Origin: CALAED01 sp937891035
GTDB lineage: Bacteria > Actinomycetota > Actinomycetes > Streptosporangiales > Streptosporangiaceae
Length of the DNA stretch: 12,911 nt
NCBI GenBank assembly: GCA_035642125.1
Contig: DASQSZ010000416.1
Coordinates: forward strand, 1-12,911
Direction of reading: 5' to 3'
Below the pieces are notes generated by a model. The model did no database searches and was not told the DNA's origin. It worked only from the letters and a program-made list of their open reading frames with translations. This document shows, piece by piece, positions 1 to 5,806 of this stretch; within the stretch, counting starts at the first letter, position 1, and the number at the start of each line of letters is the position of its first letter. Made by a program: the position numbers and the translations under genes.

Positions 1-39
1 GGCGGCGCTGCCGCCGAATATGTAGTCCCCAGGAAGCGG

Positions 40-84
40 GCCCGTGACCGGAGCGCGCTGCCTGTGCGGGCTCCGGTCACGGGC
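40..84. terminator. Perfect 15-bp-arm hairpin, likely bidirectional terminator
   Basis: The arms at 40-54 and 70-84 are perfectly complementary over 15 bp and flank a 15-nt loop at 55-69. There is no U tract, which is usual for actinomycete stem-loops. The stop codon of the short minus-strand Rossmann stub (77-79) lies inside the right arm, so the hairpin sits exactly where that reading frame ends. It could stop minus-strand transcripts from padR, or plus-strand transcripts entering from outside the window. An alternative reading is a recombination scar, because the stub gene is cut off here. Confidence 0.6.
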
Positions 85-196
85 AGCCGCGGGCGCGGAC
101 CAGGAGGCGGACGCGGTATCCGTCGTGGCGTAGTTGCCGCGCCACCGGTGCTCCGAGCCGTCCGGTGCCGCCTATCACTAGCACGGTCGCTGTCAC
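77..196 (-). pseudogene. Truncated NAD(P)-binding (NmrA/SDR-like) oxidoreductase, N-terminal stub
   Basis: A GTG start at 196-194 overlaps the padR stop as GTGA, the classic arrangement for translational coupling. The 39-residue product opens with a beta strand and the dinucleotide-binding motif GGTGRLG (residues 9-15). A short helix and a second strand (YRVRLLVR) follow, exactly as in NmrA-like and atypical short-chain dehydrogenase proteins. Those proteins usually run 250-300 residues, but here the frame ends at TGA inside the 40-84 hairpin. None of the three minus frames from 76 to 1 gives a recognisable continuation. I therefore read it as a decayed or deleted gene that was once the second gene of the padR operon. 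A functional 39-residue peptide is possible but unlikely, since no catalytic part remains. Confidence 0.6.
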
Positions 197-750
197 CCCG
201 GATGATCCTCCGCGAGCAGTGCCTGGACCTCGTCGACCCACGTAATGCTGGCCGCCGTGGTGTGCAGGCCGTGCAGCGCGGTGAGCCGGCCCCACTGCGC
301 AGCGGGCGTCGAGGCGGTAGCGAGTTTGTCCACGATGCCCTGGAGTTCATCGTGCTTGGTCTGCAACGCGCTGCGGTATGCGGCGAGCAGTGACCGCACC
401 TGTGGCGGGGGCATCCGATGGGCGAAGAAGAGCCTCAGCAGCACAGGGCTGCGGAAGGTGCCGACGACCTGGCTGGGCGAGGCCAGCCAGCCGGCCAACG
501 CGTCCCGCCCGTCGTCGGTGGTCTCATAGGTCCACTTGCTGGGCGCGCGTACCTGCTCGACCCGGGTGGCCGTCACCCAACCCAGACCGGTCAGTCGGTC
601 CAGTTCGCGATACAGCAGCGTCTGGGAGATCGGCCAGAAGTGGGCCAACGATCGGCCGGCGAGTGCGACCAGGTCATACCCGGAGCAGCCCGGCACTTTG
701 TCGATCAGTCCGAGCACCGCGTAGGTGGAGTCGGGAAGTCCAGCGGCCAC
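193..750 (-). CDS. PadR-family transcriptional regulator
   Basis: This 185-residue protein has the two-part PadR layout. A winged helix-turn-helix spans about residues 10-88 (YAVLGLI, then a helix with SGYDL, then QTLLYRELDRLTGLGWV as recognition helix and wing). A helical dimerisation arm follows at about 98-175 (FFAHRMPPPQVRSLLAAYRSALQTKHDEL). PadR proteins are dimeric repressors that are often released by small aromatic or toxic ligands and usually control a neighbouring transport, membrane or detoxification gene. The GTG start at 750 is preceded by GAGGTG with a short spacer. The gene is divergent from the DUF1772 gene across 55 bp containing inverted repeats, so autoregulation and control of that neighbour are likely. 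Its 3' end overlaps the truncated oxidoreductase by 4 bp. The family call is firm; the ligand is unknown. Confidence 0.9.
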   Translation of the reverse strand: MAAGLPDSTYAVLGLIDKVPGCSGYDLVALAGRSLAHFWPISQTLLYRELDRLTGLGWVTATRVEQVRAPSKWTYETTDDGRDALAGWLASPSQVVGTFRSPVLLRLFFAHRMPPPQVRSLLAAYRSALQTKHDELQGIVDKLATASTPAAQWGRLTALHGLHTTAASITWVDEVQALLAEDHPG

Positions 751-768
751 CGCACCTCAAATCTCGTG

Positions 769-806
769 TTGCACTGTGGAATAGTTAACAGTGTACTGTT
801 GCAGCA
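769..806 (+). promoter_or_regulatory. Possible promoter for a leaderless DUF1772 transcript
   Basis: TTGCAC at 769-774 and TACTGT at 794-799 resemble -35 and -10 hexamers, with a somewhat long 19-bp spacer. A start about 7 nt after the -10 box falls on the A of ATG at 806. No Shine-Dalgarno sequence precedes either 806 or the in-frame GTG at 791, which fits leaderless translation, common in actinomycetes. The candidate operator covers this -10 box. Confidence 0.35.
772..800. promoter_or_regulatory. Candidate PadR operator: overlapping inverted repeats
   Basis: Three ACTGT/ACAGT half-sites lie in the padR-DUF1772 gap. CACTGT (772-777) and ACAGTG (788-793) form an exact inverted repeat with a 10-bp spacer. 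AACAGT (787-792) and ACTGTT (795-800) form a second, tighter one with a 2-bp spacer and share the middle half-site. Dyads of this size suit a dimeric winged-helix repressor. The position, just before both starts, would let one bound dimer block both promoters. That PadR binds here is an inference from position only. Confidence 0.55.
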
Positions 807-1264
807 TGGCCGCTTACACGACGCTCAGCACGCTCGTGCTCGTCTTGTGCGGATGGCTGGTCGGCGCCGAATCTGCGTCCTGGGCTCTCCTCCAGCCGGT
901 CGTCGCGCGCCTCGACGACACGCCACAGATCAAAATGCAGCAAGGGATGTTGCGGACCTTCGGTCGGGTGATGCCCATCGCGTTGCCGCTCACGTCGGTG
1001 CTCATCGTGATAACCGCCGTTGTCGCGCCCGCCGGTGCGCCCCGCCTGGTCTGGGTGATTGCCGCGATCGCGGCCGCCGTGCTCATCGCCTTCACGCTCA
1101 CGGTCAACGTCCCGATCAACAAACGCACGCTCACCTGGAACGCGGACCATCCACCCGAGGGATGGCAGGCTGATCGGCACCGCTGGCACACCTACCAAGG
1201 AATCCGGGTGCTCCTGCTCGCCGTCTGGTTCGGCTGTGCCGTTACGGCCGCCACCCTTGCTTGA
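806..1264 (+). CDS. DUF1772 (anthrone oxygenase-like) membrane protein
   Basis: This 152-residue integral membrane protein has four hydrophobic helices at about residues 5-24, 49-72, 76-98 and 133-151. The DUF1772 signature lies between helices 3 and 4: a VNVPINKRTLTWN strand/helix, a polar loop, then a W-x3-H-like stretch (RHRWHTYQGIR) leading into the last helix. The family is named after fungal anthrone oxygenases, but most bacterial members have no known reaction, so an enzymatic role should not be assumed. I chose ATG 806; an in-frame GTG at 791 would add five residues but also lacks a ribosome-binding site and lies inside the operator. It is divergent from padR and is the most likely target of that repressor. 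Confidence 0.8.
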   Translation: MAAYTTLSTLVLVLCGWLVGAESASWALLQPVVARLDDTPQIKMQQGMLRTFGRVMPIALPLTSVLIVITAVVAPAGAPRLVWVIAAIAAAVLIAFTLTVNVPINKRTLTWNADHPPEGWQADRHRWHTYQGIRVLLLAVWFGCAVTAATLA

Positions 1265-1295
1265 GCACAGCATGTCTGGATTGCGAGGTCTGTTG

Positions 1296-1320
1296 GGCTC
1301 GTCCGCGGTCGTGCGGAGCC
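1296..1320 (+). terminator. Weak stem-loop after the DUF1772 gene
   Basis: TCCGC (1302-1306) pairs with GCGGA (1313-1317), or alternatively GGCTC (1296-1300) with GAGCC (1316-1320), about 30 nt after the DUF1772 stop. The stems are short and mutually exclusive and have no U tract, so this is only a possible terminator. The rest of 1265-1428 shows no gene; TACACT at 1391-1396 is a plausible -10 box for the next gene. Confidence 0.25.
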
Positions 1321-1431
1321 GGCCGCGGCTTGTACAGCGATCGTGTCCTAATGGTGCAGTGATCGGAACCGGCTGGAGCCCTCGGACATCTACACTGGCG
1401 GAACAACATATCTGTCTGCGAAGGGGCAGTG

Positions 1432-2229
1432 ATGGAAAGCAGGAACCCGGCCTTCCGAAGGGCGCCCATCGGGCAGCAGGCGCGGTCCTCCACGCCGGGC
1501 GCGCAACAGCTACAGAACATGTACAACGCGCCGTCTTACGTTCCGCCCAAGGTTGCCCGGCCGATGACGCTGGACGATGTCGTCGTGCGCGGCTTCCTAT
1601 GCCTGGTGGCGCTCGTGACCACCGCCGCGCTCGCGTGGGTGCTGGTGCCGGTCGAGCTGGCCATGCCGGTGCTCATCATGGCGATCATCGCCGAACTGGG
1701 CATCTGGGCGTTCATCACGTTCGGGCAGAAGGCGAACGCGCCGCTCGTGTTGACCTTCGCGGCCGTTTATGGAGTGGTCGTCGGCATCATCAGCCATGCC
1801 TACAACGATCTCTACCACGGTGTGGTTCTGCAGGCCGTGGTGGGCACCGCGCTGGCCTTCGCCGCGATGCTCGCCGTCCACTCGCTGAGGATCTTCCGGG
1901 TGACGCCCAAGGTGGCCAAGTTCGTGATGGCCGCGGGCTTCGCGCTCGTGGGGCTCATGCTGATCAACCTGGTGGTGCAGGTGTTCGGGCCGGACTCGGG
2001 CATCGGCATCCGCGACCCGGGGAACCCGCTGGCCTACATCTTCAGTGTCGCCGCGATCCTGCTCGGCTGTTTCTTCCTCCTGCTCGACTTCGCGGCCGTG
2101 GAGGAGGGCGTACGGGCCGGGGCGCCGGAGAAGTTCGCGTGGTACCTGGCGTTCGGGCTCACCCTCAGCCTGGTGTGGATCTACCTCGAACTGCTGCGCC
2201 TGCTGTCGTACTTCAGCGGCCGAGACTAG
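1432..2229 (+). CDS. Bax inhibitor-1/YccA family membrane protein
   Basis: This 265-residue protein has a polar, proline-containing N-terminal tail of about 50 residues and seven hydrophobic helices (about 52-71, 73-96, 103-121, 130-149, 161-184, 200-220 and 236-262). The C-terminal signature is clear: a LLLDF helix end, the acidic EEGVRAGAPEKFAWYLAFG loop-helix, and the final LVWIYLELLRLLSYF. This matches the actinobacterial YccA-type branch of the BI-1/TMBIM fold, whose characterised members leak Ca2+ or protons or interact with the FtsH protease; the role here is unknown. ATG 1432 follows AAGGGG with a 5-nt spacer, so I prefer it to the overlapping GTG at 1429. The gene is transcribed alone and ends in a strong hairpin. 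Confidence 0.9.
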   Translation: MESRNPAFRRAPIGQQARSSTPGAQQLQNMYNAPSYVPPKVARPMTLDDVVVRGFLCLVALVTTAALAWVLVPVELAMPVLIMAIIAELGIWAFITFGQKANAPLVLTFAAVYGVVVGIISHAYNDLYHGVVLQAVVGTALAFAAMLAVHSLRIFRVTPKVAKFVMAAGFALVGLMLINLVVQVFGPDSGIGIRDPGNPLAYIFSVAAILLGCFFLLLDFAAVEEGVRAGAPEKFAWYLAFGLTLSLVWIYLELLRLLSYFSGRD

Positions 2230-2243
2230 GCGTTCACACATTG

Positions 2244-2272
2244 AGGATCCGGGGGGACTTCCCCCGGATCCT
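2244..2272 (+). terminator. Strong 12-bp stem-loop after the BI-1 gene
   Basis: AGGATCCGGGGG (2244-2255) is exactly complementary to CCCCCGGATCCT (2261-2272), with a 5-nt loop. It starts 14 nt after the BI-1 stop codon, and a short T-rich stretch follows. This is a convincing intrinsic terminator for the BI-1 transcript. Confidence 0.8.
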
Positions 2273-2320
2273 TACTGTTGAACGGACGTGTTTTGCCCAC
2301 AGTGCTTCGCTTTGTGGCGT

Positions 2321-2364
2321 GCTCAATCGCCGGACGGCGGTTGGGGATGCGGGGGCGGAGCCCC
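2321..2364. repeat. Actinomycete intergenic repeat-like element
   Basis: The core CTCAATCGCCGGACGG (2322-2337) is one base away from a CTCAAACGCCGGACGG motif that I recall being scattered between genes in Streptomyces genomes. As in those elements, it is followed by a small G+C hairpin, here GGGGC-gga-GCCCC at 2352-2364, and by another G-rich run at 2378-2384. The stretch 2273-2463 holds nothing else I can support as a gene. Whether it is repeated in this genome cannot be seen from one window. Confidence 0.5.
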
Positions 2365-2463
2365 GACATCGACAGTCCGGGGGGCGTCTCTCCGGGTTGC
2401 ACCGCGGGCCATGGCGAAGGCGAGCGTCAGCTCGTCGAGCAGCAAGCGCCCCCGCCGCGCGGG

Positions 2464-2691
2464 TCAGTAACGGCGGGCGCGGCGGCTCAGCTCGTGTTCG
2501 TGTACGAGGGCGGACGCGTAGCCGTGGGAGATGCCATGTTCGTCGGCGAGCCAATTAACGCGTTCATCACAGCGAAGGAAGGCTGGTCCGTTTTCGATGG
2601 CTTGGAACCACTCAGGGAGGTCACGTCCAGTGACGACAGGAATGCGGGCGATGAGGTTCTTGTGCGTCTCCGGTGAGTGGTTCAGGGACAT
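2464..2691 (-). CDS. Small DUF4287 domain protein
   Basis: This 75-residue soluble protein is covered end to end by the DUF4287 pattern: a polar helix (HKNLIARIPVVTG), the TGRDLPEWFQAIE segment, then RVNWLADEHGISHGYASALVHEHE. DUF4287 proteins are short and widespread in actinobacteria and other phyla and have no established function, so none is assigned. ATG 2691 has an excellent ribosome-binding site, GGAGGT, 6 nt upstream, which settles the start. The gene stands alone. The frame stays open for 46 codons beyond the TGA at 2464-2466, into the intergenic repeat (see findings). Upstream, 2706-2810 carries a clean 20-bp dyad that may be an operator. Confidence 0.85.
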   Translation of the reverse strand: MSLNHSPETHKNLIARIPVVTGRDLPEWFQAIENGPAFLRCDERVNWLADEHGISHGYASALVHEHELSRRARRY

Positions 2692-2784
2692 CGGCTACCT
2701 CCTGGTCGCTCCGTGCACCTCTTCTGCCGACTTTGCAACAGCTCAGGCGCTGAGACAACCCCCCGGACAAACCTTTCTGTCACG

Positions 2785-2804
2785 GTAAGTAGATCATCAC
2801 TTAC
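2785..2804. promoter_or_regulatory. 20-bp dyad, possible operator upstream of the DUF4287 gene
   Basis: GTAAGT (2785-2790) and ACTTAC (2799-2804) are exact inverted copies with an 8-bp A+T-richer spacer (AGATCATC), in contrast with the GC-rich surroundings. The dyad lies 94 bp upstream of the DUF4287 start and just beyond the thiolase terminator. The size and symmetry suit a TetR- or GntR-type dimer, but no regulator gene is adjacent. A smaller dyad, CTCAG-gcg-CTGAG, is at 2742-2754. Confidence 0.4.
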
Positions 2805-2856
2805 GATGTGTGCCGGGTTGGTTGCCCGAGGTGAACGGCCCTTAGGAGAGGACCGA

Positions 2857-2888
2857 AAATCGCCTGAATTGTGGGGAACAGGCGGTTT
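2857..2888 (-). terminator. Intrinsic terminator of the thiolase gene
   Basis: Read on the minus strand, CGCCTG (2884-2879) and CAGGCG (2866-2861) form a stem with a 12-nt loop, flanked by AAA/TTT that extend it past one mismatch. A TTTTC tract follows (2859-2855). It begins a few bases after the thiolase stop codon at 2891. This is the only hairpin in the window with a real U tract. Confidence 0.6.
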
Positions 2889-2890
2889 GC

Positions 2891-4105
2891 TCAGAGCCGT
2901 TCGAAGACCATCGCCATGCCCTGGCCGCCGCCCACGCACATCGCCTCCAGACCGAGCTCCTTGTCGTGGAACCGCAGGCTGTTGAGCAGTGTCGAGGTGA
3001 TGCGGGCGCCCGTCATGCCGAACGGGTGACCGACCGCGATCGCGCCTCCGTTGACGTTGAGCTTGTCCATGTCGACGCCGATGTCGAGGGCAGACGGGAT
3101 CACCTGTGCGGCGAAGGCCTCGTTGATCTCGACGAGGTCGATGTCGTCGATCGTCATGCCGGCCAGCTTCAGCGCCTTGCGGGAGGCCTCAACCGGGCCG
3201 AGACCCATGATTTCGGGGGAGAGCGCGCTCACACCGGACGACACGATGCGGGCGATCGGCGTGATGCCCAGCTCGGCCGCCTTGGTGTCGCTCATGACCA
3301 CGACCGCGGCCGCGCCGTCGTTGAGCGGGCAGCAGTTGCCCGCGGTGACCGTGCCGTCGGGACGGAACACCGGCTTGAGCCCGGCGACCTTTTCCATCGT
3401 GGTGCCCGGCCGGGGCCCGTCGTCCTTGGCGACGACCGAGCCGTCGGGCAGCGTGACCGGCGCGATGTCCTTCTCCCAGAACCCGTTGGCCAATGCCTTC
3501 TCCGCGAGATTCTGCGACCGTACGCCGAACTCGTCTTGCATCTCGCGGGTGATACCGCGCAGCCGTGCGACGTTCTCGGCGGTCTGGCCCATCGCGATGT
3601 AGATGTCGGGCACCGCGCCGTCCTCGCGCGGGTCGTGCCAGTCGCCCTCACCCTCGGCGAGCTTGGCCGTACGGGCCTCGGCCTCGGCAAAGAAGGGGTT
3701 CTTGGTGTCGGGCAGGCTGTCACTGCTGCCCTTGGCGAAGCGGCTCACCATCTCCACGCCCGCGGAAATGATCACATCCGCCTCGCCGGATTTGATCGCG
3801 TGGAAGGCCATCCGCGTGGTCTGCAAGGAGGAGGAGCAGTAACGAGTGATCGTCGCGCCAGGCACGTGATCCCAGCCGAGCAGGACCGTGACCACCCGGG
3901 CCATGTTGAAGCCCTGCTCGCCGCCGGGCAACCCGCAGCCGACAAGCAGGTCGTCGATGTCCTTCGGGTCGAGTTCCGGCACCTTGTCCAGCGCGGCCCG
4001 CACCATCTGGACGACCATGTCGTCCGGCCGCGCCTGCGTGAGCGATCCCTTGAACGCGCGGCCGATCGGCGAACGTGCGGTCGCGACGACAACAGCCTCG
4101 GGCAT
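2891..4105 (-). CDS. Thiolase: acetyl-CoA C-acyltransferase (FadA-like)
   Basis: This 404-residue protein is the normal thiolase length with all catalytic blocks. The nucleophile is Cys90 in RYCSSSLQ, NEAF starts at Asn328, NVNGGAIAVGHP has His360, and CVGGGQG has Cys390. Thiolases either cleave 3-ketoacyl-CoA in beta-oxidation or condense acetyl-CoA units; sequence alone does not settle the direction. The usual CASG/CSSG context of the nucleophile is CSSS here, as in an actinobacterial subgroup with QTTRMA following. ATG 4105 has GAGGGAG about 8 nt upstream. A longer GTG start at 4123 would bury that site within the coding sequence, so I reject it. The gene has its own terminator and sits downstream of the lipoprotein gene on the same strand across 115 bp. 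Mycobacterial fadA3 lies near cbs in a similar setting. Confidence 0.93.
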   Translation of the reverse strand: MPEAVVVATARSPIGRAFKGSLTQARPDDMVVQMVRAALDKVPELDPKDIDDLLVGCGLPGGEQGFNMARVVTVLLGWDHVPGATITRYCSSSLQTTRMAFHAIKSGEADVIISAGVEMVSRFAKGSSDSLPDTKNPFFAEAEARTAKLAEGEGDWHDPREDGAVPDIYIAMGQTAENVARLRGITREMQDEFGVRSQNLAEKALANGFWEKDIAPVTLPDGSVVAKDDGPRPGTTMEKVAGLKPVFRPDGTVTAGNCCPLNDGAAAVVVMSDTKAAELGITPIARIVSSGVSALSPEIMGLGPVEASRKALKLAGMTIDDIDLVEINEAFAAQVIPSALDIGVDMDKLNVNGGAIAVGHPFGMTGARITSTLLNSLRFHDKELGLEAMCVGGGQGMAMVFERL

Positions 4106-4138
4106 GACGGTCTCCCTCGTCACTCGGCGGCCAAGTGT

Positions 4139-4161
4139 TACTGATCGGTACCTAAGGAAAC
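4139..4161 (-). promoter_or_regulatory. Imperfect dyad and short repeats upstream of thiolase
   Basis: TACTGATCGGTA (4139-4150) is a 12-bp dyad with one mismatched pair, centred on GATC. Next to it are GGTACC (4148-4153) and, read on the minus strand, two TTAGG units 5 nt apart within 4151-4165. Together they form an A+T-richer island in the 115-bp gap before the thiolase start and probably include its promoter. No convincing -35/-10 pair can be picked. Confidence 0.25.
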
Positions 4162-4220
4162 CTAACCCGTGCCGGGCGTCGTCGCACTACCCGGGGGGCC
4201 GGTATCACACGGGCGGGCAG

Positions 4221-5597
4221 TCAGCCGTACATGCCGGGAGTGGTGCCGTGGGCGTCGCGGATTGCGTGCAGCGCGCCGCGCTCGTCCCGCCACACCCGCC
4301 AACCGTCGCTCGCACCGGTGTACCAAGCGGGCGGCGCGCCGGCGGCCGTCGCCCGCCGTCCGGTCGTCAGGTCGTACGCGCACAGCGCCGCGACGGGGTA
4401 GAAGCCGCGCTGGCCCACGATCTGCAAGGGCGGCGGGGCGACCGTACAGAACGACCAGGCACGCAGGCCGCGCGGCGCGATGGCCGTGCCGCGGCTCAGG
4501 TCGAAGGCCGTGCCGGCGCGGCCGGGCACCAGGAAGCCGACCGCGGACAGATCGGCGGGGAACGACAGCCACCACGTCGCGCGCGGCGCGGCGGCGGCCG
4601 GCAGTTGTCCCGTCGTCAGCCCGGTCCGGGGATCGAGCCGAACGAATCCGGCATAACGCCCCCGCCGGTCGACCGCGCGAGTGATCAACGCGATCGCCGG
4701 ACTGGCGCTGGGGTAAACCCGCAGCAGCGCGGGGCGCCGCCACACGAGCCGCCCGTCGCTCAGCCGTACGCCGAAGAATCCGAACGACGACAGCCGTTTG
4801 CCGCGACCGGCCCGGTATGGCGCGATGTGGCCGACCAAGATGTCGCCGAGCGCGCCGAAGTCCCACCCGCCGGTGAGGTTGATGCCGGCGCCCACCGCCG
4901 CATCGACGGCGAACGACCATTGGACCGCGCCGGTGCGCAGATCGCGCGCCTCGAGGACGGGGCGGCGGGCCATCCGGAACACCACCACCCGGCGCGCGTC
5001 CGCCCACTCGACCTCGGCGATTCCGGGTAGCCTCCAGCGGTTCCGTCCGGTGGCCGGGTCGATGGCGACGAAGCGGGCGGTGGCGCGGGCCGTGGACTCG
5101 GTCACGCAGACGTACGGGCCGCAGCCGGCCGGCCCGAACGTGGAGTCGACCGGCCGGGACCAGCGCTGCCGGCCGGACCGTGCGTCTCTGGCCACCAGCG
5201 TCGCCGGCCGCCCGCTCGACGGCCGCGGCTCCAGCGCGACGACGAGCGGCTGGGCGGGCTGCCCGGCGACGACGGCCGGCGGCTGTACGCCCATGCCGAC
5301 CAGCCGGCCGGCCATCGTCGCCGGCCGCGTCCACAGCCGCCGGCCGCCGCCGGCCAGATCGAAAACGGACGTCCGCAGGCGTCCATCGCCGCGCAGCTCG
5401 GTCACCGCGGCCACGCCGGCGGCGACCGCCGGCTTGCTCACGACATTGACTCCGTCATGGGTCCACGCCACGGCGGGAGCGGCGCGGTCCGCGCCCGCAT
5501 CGTCTCCGGAGCAGCCGGTGGCGAGGAGCGACGCACCGATTGCCAGATGTACCGATATAACCGCGGACAGTAGTCGTTGGCGGCTGTGTCGGTGCAT
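4221..5597 (-). CDS. PQQ-like beta-propeller lipoprotein
   Basis: This 458-residue predicted lipoprotein has a basic N-terminus (MHRHSRQR), a hydrophobic core, and LLATGC with Cys29 as the lipidated residue; the -3 residue is Ala rather than the usual Leu. The remainder is built of about seven or eight propeller blades of the PQQ/pyrrolo-quinoline-like type. These are seen as repeated D-x-x-[TS]-G-x-x-x-W units such as DARSGRQRWSRP, DPATGRNRWRLP, DLRTGAVQWSF, LSDGRLVWRRP and DPRTGLTTGQLP. Such folds usually bind partner proteins or polysaccharides and need not bind PQQ; no catalytic set is visible. ATG 5597 is preferred to longer frames back to 5795 because only this start puts the signal peptide at the N-terminus; GGAG lies about 9 nt upstream. 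It is divergent from cbs across about 200 bp. Confidence 0.8.
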   Translation of the reverse strand: MHRHSRQRLLSAVISVHLAIGASLLATGCSGDDAGADRAAPAVAWTHDGVNVVSKPAVAAGVAAVTELRGDGRLRTSVFDLAGGGRRLWTRPATMAGRLVGMGVQPPAVVAGQPAQPLVVALEPRPSSGRPATLVARDARSGRQRWSRPVDSTFGPAGCGPYVCVTESTARATARFVAIDPATGRNRWRLPGIAEVEWADARRVVVFRMARRPVLEARDLRTGAVQWSFAVDAAVGAGINLTGGWDFGALGDILVGHIAPYRAGRGKRLSSFGFFGVRLSDGRLVWRRPALLRVYPSASPAIALITRAVDRRGRYAGFVRLDPRTGLTTGQLPAAAAPRATWWLSFPADLSAVGFLVPGRAGTAFDLSRGTAIAPRGLRAWSFCTVAPPPLQIVGQRGFYPVAALCAYDLTTGRRATAAGAPPAWYTGASDGWRVWRDERGALHAIRDAHGTTPGMYG

Positions 5598-5761
5598 AAG
5601 GGGTAACTCCAGGGGTTTGAGTCGTCCATCGGGCCGTACTGGCACCAGAGGTGCGGTCGGCGCGGCGGGCATTGACGGTAGCAGCGCGCGACGACATCGG
5701 TGCGTGACTTCGACAAGACCGGTGGTGATCGCCCGGGAACCGACGAGGTCGCGGCGTGGGC

Positions 5762-5806
5762 TAACGTCTGATCCGGGACCACATCTGACCGACAAGGATG
5801 TCGCTG
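5762..5806 (+). promoter_or_regulatory. Probable cbs promoter end and ribosome-binding site
   Basis: TAACGT (5762-5767) is a fair -10 box without a strong -35. AAGGA (5794-5798) lies 8 nt before GTG 5807 and overlaps the in-frame ATG at 5798, which itself has no ribosome-binding site upstream. This spacing decides the start in favour of GTG. The rest of the divergent gap (5598-5761) shows no gene. Confidence 0.45.

Noticed and set aside
1..24. Possible end of a plus-strand gene (AALPPNM followed by TAG at 22-24)
   Set aside because: Only seven codons are visible, all in GC-rich sequence open in several frames. The hairpin at 40-84 would suit such a gene end, but there is nothing to identify.
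64..393. Plus-strand open frame of about 109 codons
   Set aside because: It lies antisense to padR and its downstream stub, is Arg/Gly-rich as GC-rich shadow frames are, and has no ribosome-binding site or recognisable motif.
2288..2470. Plus-strand 60-codon frame beginning MFCPQC and ending with SKRPRRAGQ
   Set aside because: It spans the intergenic repeat, has no ribosome-binding site and overlaps the DUF4287 stop. The Cys-x2-Cys pair at the start is not part of a recognisable zinc domain.
1059..2558. Plus-strand open frame of 499 codons across the DUF1772 and BI-1 genes
   Set aside because: It overlaps two well-supported genes in another frame, and its Arg/Gly/Ala-rich composition is that of a shadow frame. 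The long opening comes from high GC content.
2966..4144. Plus-strand open frame of 392 codons opposite the thiolase
   Set aside because: It is fully antisense to a complete thiolase with all catalytic motifs, and its His/Arg/Asp-rich composition is typical of the complement of a GC-rich gene.
4171..4195. CCGGG...CCCGG pairing downstream of the lipoprotein gene
   Set aside because: The stem is only 5 bp with a 13-nt loop in very GC-rich DNA, not enough to call a terminator.
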